A stretch of 64,000 nucleotides of DNA from Ctena decussata. Taxonomy: Eukaryota; Mollusca; Bivalvia; Lucinida; Lucinidae. Position 1 is the stretch's first letter. Each line of letters opens with the position of its first letter. The translations under genes were made by a program, and so were the position numbers. This document shows, piece after piece, positions 47,328 through 59,400 of the stretch. The stretch is taken from contig OZ022501.1 in the NCBI GenBank assembly GCA_963989385.1, positions 81,638,979 through 81,702,978 on the forward strand. Direction: 5' to 3'. The notes below the pieces were generated by a model that worked only from the letters and a program-made list of their open reading frames with translations, was not told where the DNA came from and did no database searches.

Positions 47328-47478
47328 GGTGAATGAAGATACTTTCAGATAAAATGCATCCACTATTTTCCTTTTTTGCCTTTGTTCTCAACAGGGTCAG
47401 CTCTTAAAGGAAAGAAATTGCTCCTCTCCGAGAGGACTCCCATTTGGAAGAGCTACATACTCAAGAGAAGCAAAAAGA
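47328..47478 (+). mobile_element. MITE F8 copy
   Basis: GTTAAGGTGAATGAAGATAC at the left, CTCTTAAAGGAAAGAAATTG and GAGAGGACTCCCATTTGG in the centre. Confidence 0.5.
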
Positions 47479-47482
47479 AAAT

Positions 47483-47633
47483 CAGGGTCTGAGGTTATAA
47501 AACTTGAGTATAATCTCAAACTCAAAATAAAGCACACCGATTGGCTGCTTCTGAGCATGTGCTCTGAAGTAGACAATCAGTGTGCTTTATTTTGAGTTTG
47601 AGAATGTACTCAAGTTTTATAACCTCTGGGCCA
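47483..47633. mobile_element. Foldback MITE M3 copy 2
   Basis: GAGGTTATAAAACTTGAGTA...AAATAAAGCACACCGATTGG folds onto CAATCAGTGTGCTTTATTTT...ACTCAAGTTTTATAACCTC. The region 47634-48130 has nothing recognised. Confidence 0.85.
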
Positions 47634-48139
47634 TGTTGTTCCACTCTGTTAAACTGATGGAAAACACAGTTTGGCAAATCAATATACCACATTTTTGGAA
47701 AAGAGGCAGGGGGTGTTTATTTGAGCAGAGGCATTCATTAGGGTAAATACCTTATGTTTTCAATAGTGATAACAAGATTTTCCCATGCCCTTCTCAAACA
47801 TCACTTTTTCTGGAGCTTTGAACAAAAATCCTCAGTCAAATGTCACTACTTGGCAATGTGTACAAATTAGAAAATTTAATTCAGACCAACTTTCCTGGTA
47901 TCTTCTATTTCACACTCAAGAATTACTTGTTTGATCACTTTTCATACAATTTATCCATCACGATCTGAACATACAGAACTTGGGAACAGTTTGAACCTGT
48001 ATCAGTACCTTTCATAGTCTAATCACAATGTGAATTGATGAATCTGAATGACTTTAATCATACTGTATACTATTCGTTATTGTCTATTCATAATTGAGCT
48101 GTGACAGAAGATGGCTTATAGCAAGATTCTTTCTGCCTA

Positions 48140-48360
48140 TCAAACTGCACATGCCTAAGGTATAAGGGGAATCAACCATTTTTTATAAGCGGCAATAACT
48201 TTTGCAACTTTCTGTATGCTTCCCTCGACAACAAAGCCGTTCCAAAATGGGTCTACTCTTAAAGAATTTGCTCCTAGAGGAGTGAATACTTTTCAGGAAG
48301 AGTTGACCATATTTGAGAAGGGAGGTAAACACAAACATGACTCAGTTGCTTCCCTTGAAT
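48140..48360 (+). mobile_element. MITE F8 copy
   Basis: GGGTCTACTCTTAAAGAATT then GCTCCTAGAGGAGTGAATAC, with TTGCTTCCCTTGAATATACT on the right. Confidence 0.55.
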
Positions 48361-48406
48361 ATACTGTACCATGTCCTGGCTATTGTCTATGCAGTCATAA
48401 GCATCC

Positions 48407-48552
48407 TGGCCCAGAGGTTATAAAACTTGAGTACATTCTCAAACTTAAAATAAAGCACACTGATTGGCTGCTTCCGAGCACATGCTTGGAAGCAGCCAAT
48501 CAGTGTGCTTTATTTTGAGTTTGAGATTATTCTCAAGTTTTATAACCTCGAA
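48407..48552. mobile_element. Foldback MITE M3 copy 3
   Basis: Best preserved M3: arms of about 67 bp, meeting at CTTCCGAGCACATGCTTGGA. Centre GATTGGCTGCTTCC pairs with GGAAGCAGCCAATC. Confidence 0.9.
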
Positions 48553-49459
48553 CCCAGAAATTTCTTTAAATTTGTCGATCTGTGTCTTCAGTTTATATCT
48601 GTCCAACTACTTTCAGATTCACAGCGCACAGTGAGCTGCTTTGTTCAAAACTATTGAACATGGTCCACTAAAGCTAGGGTGTTGTTTCTAATTCTGGGAT
48701 AAACCCCTCATTTCTCCAAAGTTTTTGTTATTTTCTCAGTAGAAATCTATCAGTCTCCCATCAAACACACCAACACAAAACAATACTGTTTAGGTCGTTT
48801 GCGAAAAAGTGGAGTGCAAAAATTGTTTTAATTTCATTACTACTGAATATATTTTCATGAAACTTTGCCTACCTTAATCTGTTGCCTATACGAACTCATG
48901 CAAGGAAATTCAGAATTTTTGGACCTTTAAATTAAAAGTTTCCCTATTAGTTATTACCATTTTTCTTCTCTCTTTTCTTACATGGAAGGTAACCATAAAG
49001 GTACAACAGCCATTGTTGCTTCTGTAGTTACTATACTAATACTATAATTCATTCACAAATTTCCATGTGGTCTGAAATGTGTTCACTCACTACTTGGTAA
49101 ACAAGAGGCTTTAGCAATGATAGACCAATCATTTCAAAAGGATATTCCTGTATGTTTCCCCATAACAGGGAGTAAATGCCCATATAAAGGATGTATATTA
49201 ATAGTATGCACAACACTGGCTGTTCCAAAAACTGCATCAATCAAGTGTAAGATCAGAAAGATAAGAGACCTTTTTTAACATGTAGTTGATTTGCCATTTT
49301 TTTATTTAATTATTGAAAAATTCTGAATTTCCTTGTATGAGTTTGTATGGGTAATGGATAGAAGTATGCAAAGTTTCATGAAAATTTATTCAGTAGTAAT
49401 AAAATTAAATAGATTTTTTGCCCTCCACTTTTTCGCAAACGACCTATAAAACTTCTTGA
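48553..49459. other. Intergenic, nothing identified apart from a weak inverted pair
   Basis: TTTGCGAAAAAGTGGAGTGC (48799-48818) and its complement near 49417-49436 are an inverted pair, as are TGAAACTTTGC / GCAAAGTTTCA and a GAATTTCC block. This suggests a ~640 bp TIR element between 48790 and 49445 (ends AGGTCGTTTGCGAAAAAGTG / CACTTTTTCGCAAACGACCT). No gene is supported. Confidence 0.5.
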
Positions 49460-49650
49460 AATAGGGACACCTAAAATAATGACCTTAATTGTCCTAAAAT
49501 GGAGCTGTTTGGTTCTATAATGTAGTAATGCATCAAAAAGATGCAGATGGAATGGCAAACAGAGCAGGCTCTGATCAGACTGTTTGGGAGCAGTCTGATC
49601 TGTGTCTACACTGTTTGCTCAGATCTATCTGTCCCAGTACGAAGAATTTT
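49460..49650. mobile_element. MITE M2 copy
   Basis: ATAGGGACACCTAAAATAAT, GGAATGGCAAACAG, CTACACTGTTTGCTC and GAAGAATTTTTACGG in M2 order. The following 49651-50488 is the likely 3' UTR side of the zinc-finger gene and holds no other feature. Confidence 0.65.
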
Positions 49651-50488
49651 TACGGAATGATGATGGTGCACATTTTGAGAAAGACTTAACAGTTTATCAT
49701 CAAAACACTGAGATCTGATGAACTCTGTCTCAACATCAATTCTCCCTCATTTTTGTACTTAAAAAAAGTGCTTAAACTGTCTTTTAATGCGCTCCTTCTT
49801 GAAAGACTGCCTAAACTGACTTTCAAAGCCCTCCTTATCTTTACTTTCATACCCATCTTTCCCATATTTCATACTGCACATCTGATGTCATCTTTACCCC
49901 TATTACAGTTTGTTTCTTTTATTATATGTATAGTTTCTGCTTCTTCATGTGTTGACCATTCTATATTTCTTTTTCATGCATTAGTGGAATTTGCTATTTT
50001 CATAAAAGATTTTTCAATCCTTCCCATTTACTTTTATCGTATTTTCAAACTTCAGTAGCTAAACCTTCTTTCTTATAATATTGGGTTTCAACAACCATTA
50101 CTCTATAAAAATATATTGACTTTCTGAGGCAGCCACAACCCCTCATCACACCAGTTTCTATGCCGAATGAACAGAAGTTACTGAAATTGTCATTACTTCT
50201 TCTTTTCAAGACCTCTGAACACTGTTTCCAGCCCTTCAGGCTTATGTTCTATATATGTACATTCATTCTCTCTATGTTCTTTTTTGCACTTAATTTCATC
50301 TGAACCCACATGTAAAGGTCCTTTATCATGTACAGTTACAGTTCTTACCGTATTCATTATCATACATTTGTTAGCGCTTGCAATTTTGCAAAATTGAGAC
50401 TTTTCATTCATTCTAGTTTGCTTTTATTGTATTACCAAACTTTTGTGGCCAAGCCTTCTTCCCTTATGCTTTTAGTTCTGGTCACATC

Positions 50489-53448
50489 TCAAATCCTCTC
50501 TGCCTTTATTCTTTTCCCACCAACTATTTTAACAAGGTTTCCAGAGGAATCCAAATCCAGCTCTACTTCCATGGAAACAACCTTTTGACCTTTGTGTAAA
50601 TCTAAAACATGCTTGGCGACCTCATCTGGGTTGCCAGTAAACCATTCACATTGTAAACATTCGTAGACTTTTGCCTTCTGATGAGCCAATAGATGTAGAG
50701 AATAGCTCTTCTGCTTCTCACATGTATATTCACACACAAGATCATGACACATGTAAAATCTGGAGTTCTGGCGCAATTTTCTTGCAATACAATCACGATA
50801 AACAAACTCTTCATTGAAATGTTTCTCTTTCAAGTGCTTCTTCACTTTTAAGCGCGTGTTAAATATGATGGAGGTGTCACAGTACAAACACTCATACTTC
50901 TCTCCTGTTTCTTTATCAGGTGCGGGCTCCTCAGCTTTCTTTGGGTTCTCCTTTTTGTCGGTTTTGTCGGCAACACTGCCTGCACTAGGCATAAGAATTT
51001 GATCATGAATCATTTTGGCATGCTTGATTAGCTCTGGTTCATCTTGACAGGTAGTTGTACATGAGTCATTGCTGCAGATATAAACTGTTGATGGTATCTT
51101 TCTTCCTTCTTTCTCTACATCACAAGCCTTCATTGTCATCCTCTTGTGCTTGTAATTTATATGACTCCTTATCAGATTCACTCCAAATGAGTAACCCTTA
51201 CAATACAAACACTGATACAAAGGTGGCATCTTTCCTTCAACCACTCGTACATTCACCTCAGCTTTAAGTGCTGCATGTCTTGTTGGTCGTCCACGAGGTT
51301 TCTTCTCTGTTGCTTTCTTGCATTCAGCGAATTCAGCAATAGCTTTGTCAAGATCTTTCCTGGCGACAATACCAGAGTATGTAATGTAAGTATCATCCTG
51401 TGACTCGCTCTCTGAACTACTGGCTGCCGGTGACGATTCACGGCCTGGTGAAGCTGAAGATGTCACTGACGGAGATCTAACACTTGAAGGTCCAGGTGAG
51501 GCTACGGCTGGTGCAGGAGCTGACAAGGTAGATGGAACTGGAGAGGGAGCACTAGCAGAAGCTTGTTCTTTCCTTTCATTCACTTTATCTGCATGTTTCT
51601 CTGATAAGTGAAGTTCGAGTTCGCTGCCTTCCCTACTTTCCCACAAACAGTAGCGACAGAAGTACACGGTTGGTTTGGTCTTATTCTTATCTGCCTGAAA
51701 ATCTTTAAAAATGCTATTCCTATCATCATGGCTGCTGATAACATGTTTCTTGACTCTAGTATTGTTGTTGGAAACATACTGACAGTAGAAACAGCCATAC
51801 TCTGCCCCAGATACCGCTCTCACTTCCACACTCTCACTGGACTTGTTCTTCCCTATCTTTGTAGTGAACTGCCTCGTCAGATCTAGAGATTTAATCAGAA
51901 GTTTGTCAACATCTTTGGTCTCCAGCCCCTGCAGCCATGGACTACATTCATCTGTATGGGCTATGAACTCATCCATATCTTTTGAATTAAACTTGCAATT
52001 ATTCTTTAAGCAGAAGAAAACATAACGTTGTTGTCGTAGTTTGACAGCCTTCATATCTAGTGCGTAGATAACGGACCCAGCATGTCTCATTAACAAATGA
52101 GATTTGACTTTCTCTACTTGTGGGGAGCTAAAATTACAATGAGCACATTTGAAAGATATAGGTATTTTAGCTTCTGCCTCCTTTTCTTTTGCCAGTTTTT
52201 CAGCAGATTTTGCTGAGTCTTCTTCGGCATTATCTATCTCTATCTGTGATCCTGATGGGTTCTGAGAGGGTGGTAGGATTGTCTTAGATGCTGTAGGTGC
52301 TGGAAGAGTGGTTCTTGTACTAGCTGGAGACTGGGCAGGCAGGGTGGGGGTGACTGTTCTTAAAGCTGTATGGGACTGAGGCATGTCTCCACCAGGATTC
52401 AAAACCAGTTGTGCATCACTAGCCTTCAGCCTGTTCATCTCTTCTTCTGAGGAAACCAGCATCGCTACATATTTGTGAGCCTTCCCATGATGCACAGCAT
52501 TGAGATGAATTTTCAGGAATGCTTGACTGAGGGTAACGAAGCCACAATAACCACAGTTCCAACACAGACCAGATGATACAGTCACATTCTTCTTCGGTTG
52601 TGGACGTGGTGGTGTCTCTGGCTGTGGTTCCCCTGTTGCAGCTGACACAGCTTGATGACCGCTGACAACACTCATAATAACTGGCTGACCCTCTGTGGTA
52701 ACTGGCGCTGCATTGGCAGCAGGAGCTGGGGCTATTGGCACACTCTTTCTTGCTGTTGCCCTCCTTGATTGCCTGGGACTAGTTTGTGGAGCCGCATCAC
52801 CAGCAGCACCTGGTTCATCAGTCTTTTGCTTCTTTGCGGCACCTTCTTCTTCATCAGCTTTTCGTTTCATACTTTTCACCCCACTCATATAGTCTGGCAG
52901 GTAGGAACAATAGATCAGCGTGGCTGCGGTATCTTTGAACTCGTTATGTTGCTCCTTACAATGCTGAATCACCTTGGCTCGGGAGAAACTCTGGAATGAG
53001 CAGAACTTACAGTGGAATCTATGTTCCATCACATGCTTCAGAAGCTCGTCTTTTTTCTCCGTCCTATAACTACAGAAGTTGCACCAGTAGCAGGTGATAT
53101 CCATCTGAAGGGGCTGACCATTTGGAGGAAGTAGCAGGATTTTAGAACCCAGAGCACAGACTAATTCCTGATCCAGTCTAGTATCCCCTTCATTAACTGG
53201 CAGCTCCACTAAAGCTTCATTTATATTTGTGGTTTTCTCCGAGGGCAGAGAACAACCCTTGGTGGGGTCACTTGGCTGAACAATGCTGGCCTGGGTGTCT
53301 GTCATTTCCTGTGGTTTTGCCCGCGGTGTTCTTACCAAGGGTTTTAACCCCTGAACGTCATTCTCAGCAAGCACAGCAGCATTCTTCTGCAAAAGGTCTT
53401 CCACGACATTCTTTATGGTCAACTCTTTCTGCTGGTCATTAACGATAC
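50489..53448 (-). CDS. Zinc-finger gene, terminal coding exon
   Basis: 2960 bp of open frame from acceptor CTTCTTGCAG (+ strand CTGCAAGAAG at 53449-53458) to TGA at 50489-50491. It starts in the second base of a Cys codon. There is no in-frame ATG near the 5' end, which together with the acceptor shows it continues upstream. The encoded C-terminus is VELDLDSSGNLVKIVGGKR then IKAERI. Confidence 0.93.
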
Positions 53449-56400
53449 CTGCAAGAAGACAAAACTGAGAGTGTCACGCAAAATGTTTGCTTAAGGTGTA
53501 CATGTACATCTCCATGTTTAACGAGGAACAACTTTCGTGACTTCCTGTTTGCTTCCCTGGGCGACAAAGCCATTTCCAACGGGGTCTACTCTTAAAGGAA
53601 AGAATCTGCTCCTCTTTCACAGCTGACCTCGCTGAGAAAGAGGACAACAAGGGCTTCGCAAGCGGCGCATAATACGCCCGTTTCAATGTCCTAAAGGAGT
53701 TACAGAATGAACAAGATTGTTTACAAAAGGATAGACAGGCAGACAAACAGGGGCAACCACTCTATAATTAACTAGAACTGTCAGCGAATCCGACTATACC
53801 CCCCACCCCCCTCCCTTAATTGCTTAAATCAAATGGTGTTATTTTCGTAACAAAAAGCATAAAGAGGGAGAGAAATCATTGTTACCATGTATACCAAATA
53901 TGAATGGTTGCTGTGAAATCTGTTACAAAAAATTACATTATTCAAAGTCAGGAGAGAAAGAAAATTGGAAAAATATAGGGAAGAATAAGCAGAAGACTGA
54001 TTCTCAATCCCACAATACAACAAGTTCTCATCAACCTGCATACAAAATTCCCTACTCTAACTTACAGATGCATAGAAATCTTTTGCGCAAAAAATGCATT
54101 ATTCAAAGTAAAGAGAGAAAGATAATCAGACAAATACAGGGAATAAAAATAGCCATCAGAGGAGATGGCAAATCCCCCGACCGAAGACCCCCATGGGCCT
54201 TGGTAAAAAGGGTGCACTTCAAAACACATATTAGTAATATATTGTCGTTCTTTTATGCTTCTGATTGACATTAACTGTTAACAGATGCATGATTATCTAA
54301 CACTCAGACTAAAACAGTATGCTTGACTGCTAAAAAGAGGTAATATCTCAAACAGCCACCATATACACAAATGCATAGCATACGATACATTCAACTTTCA
54401 AAATGTGTGAATAACTTCTAAAGTACAAGCCCTACAAATCTAATTTTGAGCTCTCTAGTAAGTGAATTTGGACAAAGAATCCAAATCTGGATTTTTTTTT
54501 TTTTTTTTTTTTGCGGGGGGGGGGGGGGGGGGGGGGGGGGTGAGAGGGGTCACGGGAATGTGGAGGGGTAAGAGAGAGTTAGGAACACTGATAAGATATC
54601 ACAGCATGATCATCAATATTCTAACAAGAGGGCCATGAGGCCCTGAATCGCTCACCTGAACAATTGGCAAGGTGGCTTTTACTTATCATGACCTCTTGTA
54701 CTCATAATTCTTCATGAACTCATTAAGACAACTGTATATACCAATTTCTTAGGCCAAAATCTTCAAAACTTTCCATGAAATCTTATGTTCTACCATTTTC
54801 CCTTATATGACCCTGCTGTAAAAGGTCAAGGTCAACACAAAGTCATAATTTGAACAATCTTGATAGTACTCAAGTACCCATTGCTACATACAAAGTCTCA
54901 AGGCCATCGGTCAATTGGTTCTGGAGAAGAAGATTTTTAAAGGTATTTATCATATATGGCGGCCATGTTGGTCATGTGTTCAGGACCGTTAGATTTTTTT
55001 TTTCATTTCCTCAACCCCTCTATGCTCTATATGAAATTTGGTTTCAATTGGCCCAGTGGTTTTAGAGCAGATTGTTTGAAATTGTCAAAATTTGAGATTT
55101 CTGGGTCAAAGGTCAAAGATTGACCTTGACCTCTTGTACTCACAAATCTTCATGTACTCATTAAGATGATTGTATATACCAATTTTTAGGCCAAAATCTT
55201 CAAAACTTACCATGAAATCTCATGTTCTAGCATTTTCGGATATTTGACCTTGCCGTAAAAAAGGTCAAGGTCAACCCAGAGTCATAATTTAAACAGTCTT
55301 GACAGTACTTGAGTACCCAATGCTACATATCGAGTTTCAAGGCCATAGGTCTACTGGTTCTGGAGAAGAAGATTTTTAAAGGTTTTTACCATATATGGGC
55401 GTGGTGGCCATGTTGGTCATGTGACCTGGACCATATGAACAAATTTTCATTCCCTCAACCCCTGGAGGATCTATATAAAATTAATTACAATTGGCCTAGT
55501 TGTTTATGAGGAGATTGTTTGATATTGTCAAAATAGGAGAGTTCTGGGTCAAAGGTCAAAGAATGACCTTGACCTCTTGTACTCATAAATCTTCATGTAG
55601 TCATTAAGATGACTGTATGTACCAATTTTTAGGCCGAAATATTCAACAGTTTCCAAGATATCTTCTGTTGCAGCATTTTGCCATATAAAAGCATAAGGAA
55701 GCAAATTTGACCTTACCGTAAAAAAGGTCAAGGTCAACCCAAGGTCATAATTTGAACAATCTTGGTAGTACTCGTGTACCCGATGCTACATACCAAGTTT
55801 CAAGGCCATCGACCTATTGGTTCTGGAGAAGAAGATTTTTTCAGGTTTTTACCATATATGGGCATGGCGGCCATGTTGGTCATGTGACCAGGACCGTTTG
55901 AACAACTTTTCGTTCCTAAGGTCCCAGGAGGCTCTATATGAAATTTGGTTACAATCGGCCCAGCGGTTTCAGAGGAGAAGTCGTTTGAAAGTGTGGACGG
56001 ACGACGGACGGACGGACGGACGGACGGACGACGGACGACGGACAACGGAGCCTTACCATCCTATAAGCTCCCCCGGAGCCGCTGGCTCAGGTGAGCTAAA
56101 AAGGTACACAGTTATTCAAATTCTGGAGCTGGCCAGGGTTATACAGTCATGGAGCAGAGACTCAAACAGCAGCTCAAACTACCAAAGGGAAATAATTCAC
56201 TGAGTCTAAAAGCAAGAGTTATCATTCATGTATGAGACAAATTGTCATGACCTGTTCTACATATCTGTGAAGTATCATGAAAATATTTCAAAAGGTATTC
56301 AAGCTATGGAGTGGACACCTAAAATCATCAAAGGGAAATAACTCCAAAAGTAAGAAAGCAAGAGTTGTCATTCTTATTCGCGACATATCATCATGACCTA

Positions 56401-59400
56401 TTCTACATATCTGTGATGTATCATGAAAATATTCCAAAAGGTATTCAAGTTATAGAGCGGACACGAAATCAGACCTAAAACCATCAAGGGGAAATAACTC
56501 AAAAAGTAAGAAAGCAGGAGTTGTCATTCTTGTTCGCGACACATCGTCATGACCTGTTCTACATATCTGTGAAATATCATGAAAATACTCCAAAAGGTAT
56601 TGAAGTTATAGAGCGGACACGAAATCATACCTAAAATGATCAAGGGGAAATAACTCAAAAAGTAAGAAAGCAAGAGTTGTCATTCTTGTTCGCGACACAT
56701 CGTCATGACCTGTTCTACATATCTGTGAAGTATCATGAGAATATTCCAAAGGGTATTCTAGTTATAGAGCGGACACGAATCTGCCAAAAAATCACACCTA
56801 AATCTATCAAGGGGAAATAACTCAAAAAGTAAGAAAGCAAGAGTTGTCATTCTTGTTCGTGACACATCGTCATGACCTGTTCTACATTTCTGTGAAGTAT
56901 CATGAAAATATTCCAAAGGGTATTCAAGTTACAGAGCGGACACGAATCTGCCAAAAAATCACCAAAGGGGATATAATTCAAAAAGTACAATAGCAAGAGT
57001 TACCATTCTTGTACGCGACACATCGTCATGACCTGTTCTACATAACTGTGAAGTATCATGAAAATATTCCAAAGGGTATTCAAAATATAGAGCGGACAAG
57101 AAAGTGTTTACGGATGGACGGACAGACGGACGGACGGACGGACGGACGCCAGGCTCATCGCTATATCCCCTGAACCTTTCGGTCGGGGGATAAAAAGAGA
57201 GAAGTCTGGTTCTCAATCCCACAATACAGTAAGTCATCATTAACCTGCATACCAAATATGACTTATCTAGCTTGCATGGTTGTGGAGAAAACTTTGATGA
57301 AAAAGTTCATTATTCAAAGTATGGAAAGAAAGAATATTGGACAAATACAGGGAAGAATAAGCAATAAAAGGCTGGTTCTCAATCCCACGATACAACATAT
57401 CGTCATCAACCTGCATACCAAATGGGACTACTCTAGCTTGCTTGGTTGTGGAGAAATCTTTGACAAAAATTTCATTATTCAAAGTATGGAAAGAAAGACT
57501 ATTGGACAAATACAGGGAAGAATAAGCAGAAAAAGGCTGGTTCTCAATCCAACCATACAACATATCGCCATCAACCTGCATACCAAATATGACTACTCTA
57601 GCTTGCATGGTTGTGGAGAAATCTTTGACGAAAAATTTCATTATTCAAAGTAGGGAAAGAAAGAAAATCAGACAAATACAGGGAAGAATAACCAGAAAAA
57701 GGCTGGTTCTCGATCCCATGATACAACATGTCGTTATCAACCTGCATAGCAAATATGACTACTCAAGCTTGCATGATTGTGGAGAAATCTTTGACGAAAA
57801 ATTTCATTATTCAAAGTAGGGAAAGAAAGAAAATCAGACAAATACAGGGAAGAATAAGCAGGAGAAGGCTGGTTCTCGATCCCATGATACAACATGTCGT
57901 TATCAACCTGCATAGCAAATATGACTACTCTAGCTTGCATGATTGTGGAGAAATCTTTGACGAAAAATTTCATTATTCAAAGTATGGAAAGAAAGAAAAT
58001 GGGGCAAATACAGGGAAGAATAAGCAGGAGAAGGCTGGTTCTCAATCCCACAATACAACATGTCGTCATCAACCTGTATGCCAAATATGACCAGTCTAGC
58101 TTGAAATCTTTGATACAATATCTTTGAACAAGGGAGATAACCTACATACACTAGGTATACCTTTTTTAGTTCTACTTTTTTCCCTTGACAAGATATTACA
58201 CGTACAACAAAAGTTTACACAAAAGTAGCCGATAAGAACTAATGAAAGGGATTCACTCTTAAACGAAGAAAGGGAGAGCAGCCATTGTTGTACGCGACAC
58301 ATCGTTAGGACTTCATACACATTGCTATGAAGTTTTATAAAGATATCCCAAACGGTTATCTAGTTATGGTGCGTACAAGACTTACAGGGATAAAATTAAT
58401 CAAAGGGGCATAACTTCAAAAGTAAGAAAGGGGGAGCAACCATTTTTGTACGCGACACGTTCCCCCACCCTAATACATATGCCTACCAAATTTCATGAAG
58501 ATATCCCAAATGGTTACTGAGTTATGGCGTGTACAAGAATGTTTACGGACGGACGGACGGACAGCGCCACGACATAATACGTCCGTTTTTTCAAAACGGG
58601 CATATAAAAATGAAAATAGTAAAGCTGCTTCCCAAATAGGGTACCTTTTCACCTAAAGGTACCTGGAAACAGCGAAGACTTGACTAGTTTGTGAAGCTGT
58701 GTAGTCTTGCTGGAGCATCTGTTTTGTCCTGTAGACTCCTTATGGTTCATATATGGAATGTGCAAGGTTGCCACTTATCCTCCACTTCAAAATTCCCCCG
58801 ACTTTTCCCTGATCTTTCCCTGACATTTAACAGTTTTCCGTATCCTTTTTATGGATCAAAAAGTGAATTTTACTTTACTGCAACAGTGCTAACTGTATCA
58901 TTTGGAATTTGAGGGTTAAAGGGAGATAAATCTGGACTACCTGCCTAAAAAGTACATCATCTTCCCTCGAAAAGAATAAGTGTATTTTCTGAAGACTGCC
59001 GCAGAGATGTTTTCAAGTTCCCCGACTTTCCTTCCCAAATTTACCTGACCAGCCACAAAATTCCCCGACTTTTGCTTGACTTGGAAAGAATTCACCTTTT
59101 CCCTGACTGTGACAACCCAGAGTGTGTGAGAAACAAAGGCTCTAAACAATCTGCATGGGTTGGTCTGAGTCACTGCTCTTTGCATATGCCATAAGCACCC
59201 TTTTTGCATGCTGCTGCTCAACTAATATACATTAGAGAAAAGTAAACAGTACATAACAGCATCCACATACATCGTAGGCTTGCAGAGTTCATCACAGTCT
59301 TAAAGGTCCCCTAATATACAGATTCCTCTTGCTGCTGCAAACAGGGTAGCCTCAGATTCAGATTATGTAAATGAGCAGTATTAATGAGCAGGCTGATCAG

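Larger units (their letters stand above)
53646..58607 (+). mobile_element. Tandem-array element F3, interrupted by F2
   Basis: 5' end ACAAGGGCTTCGCAAGC (GCTT/AAGC hairpin), then ACGCCCGTTT. 3' end (GACG)n at 58547-58562, then CCGTTTTTTCAAAACGGGC, giving a hairpin and the 8-bp IR GCCCGTTT/AAACGGGC. Units of 166 bp have core starts at 57252, 57418, 57583, 57749, 57915 and 58081. Two diverged units precede the F2 insertion at 53890-54147. The last ~350 bp (58250-58550) use a different unit (core 58486) resembling F1/F2. Confidence 0.85.

Noticed and set aside
57258..58127. Overlapping 75-130 codon frames on both strands
   Set aside because: They follow the 166-bp F3 unit. Because 166 is not a multiple of 3, frames drift between units, as expected of a satellite and not of a repeat protein.
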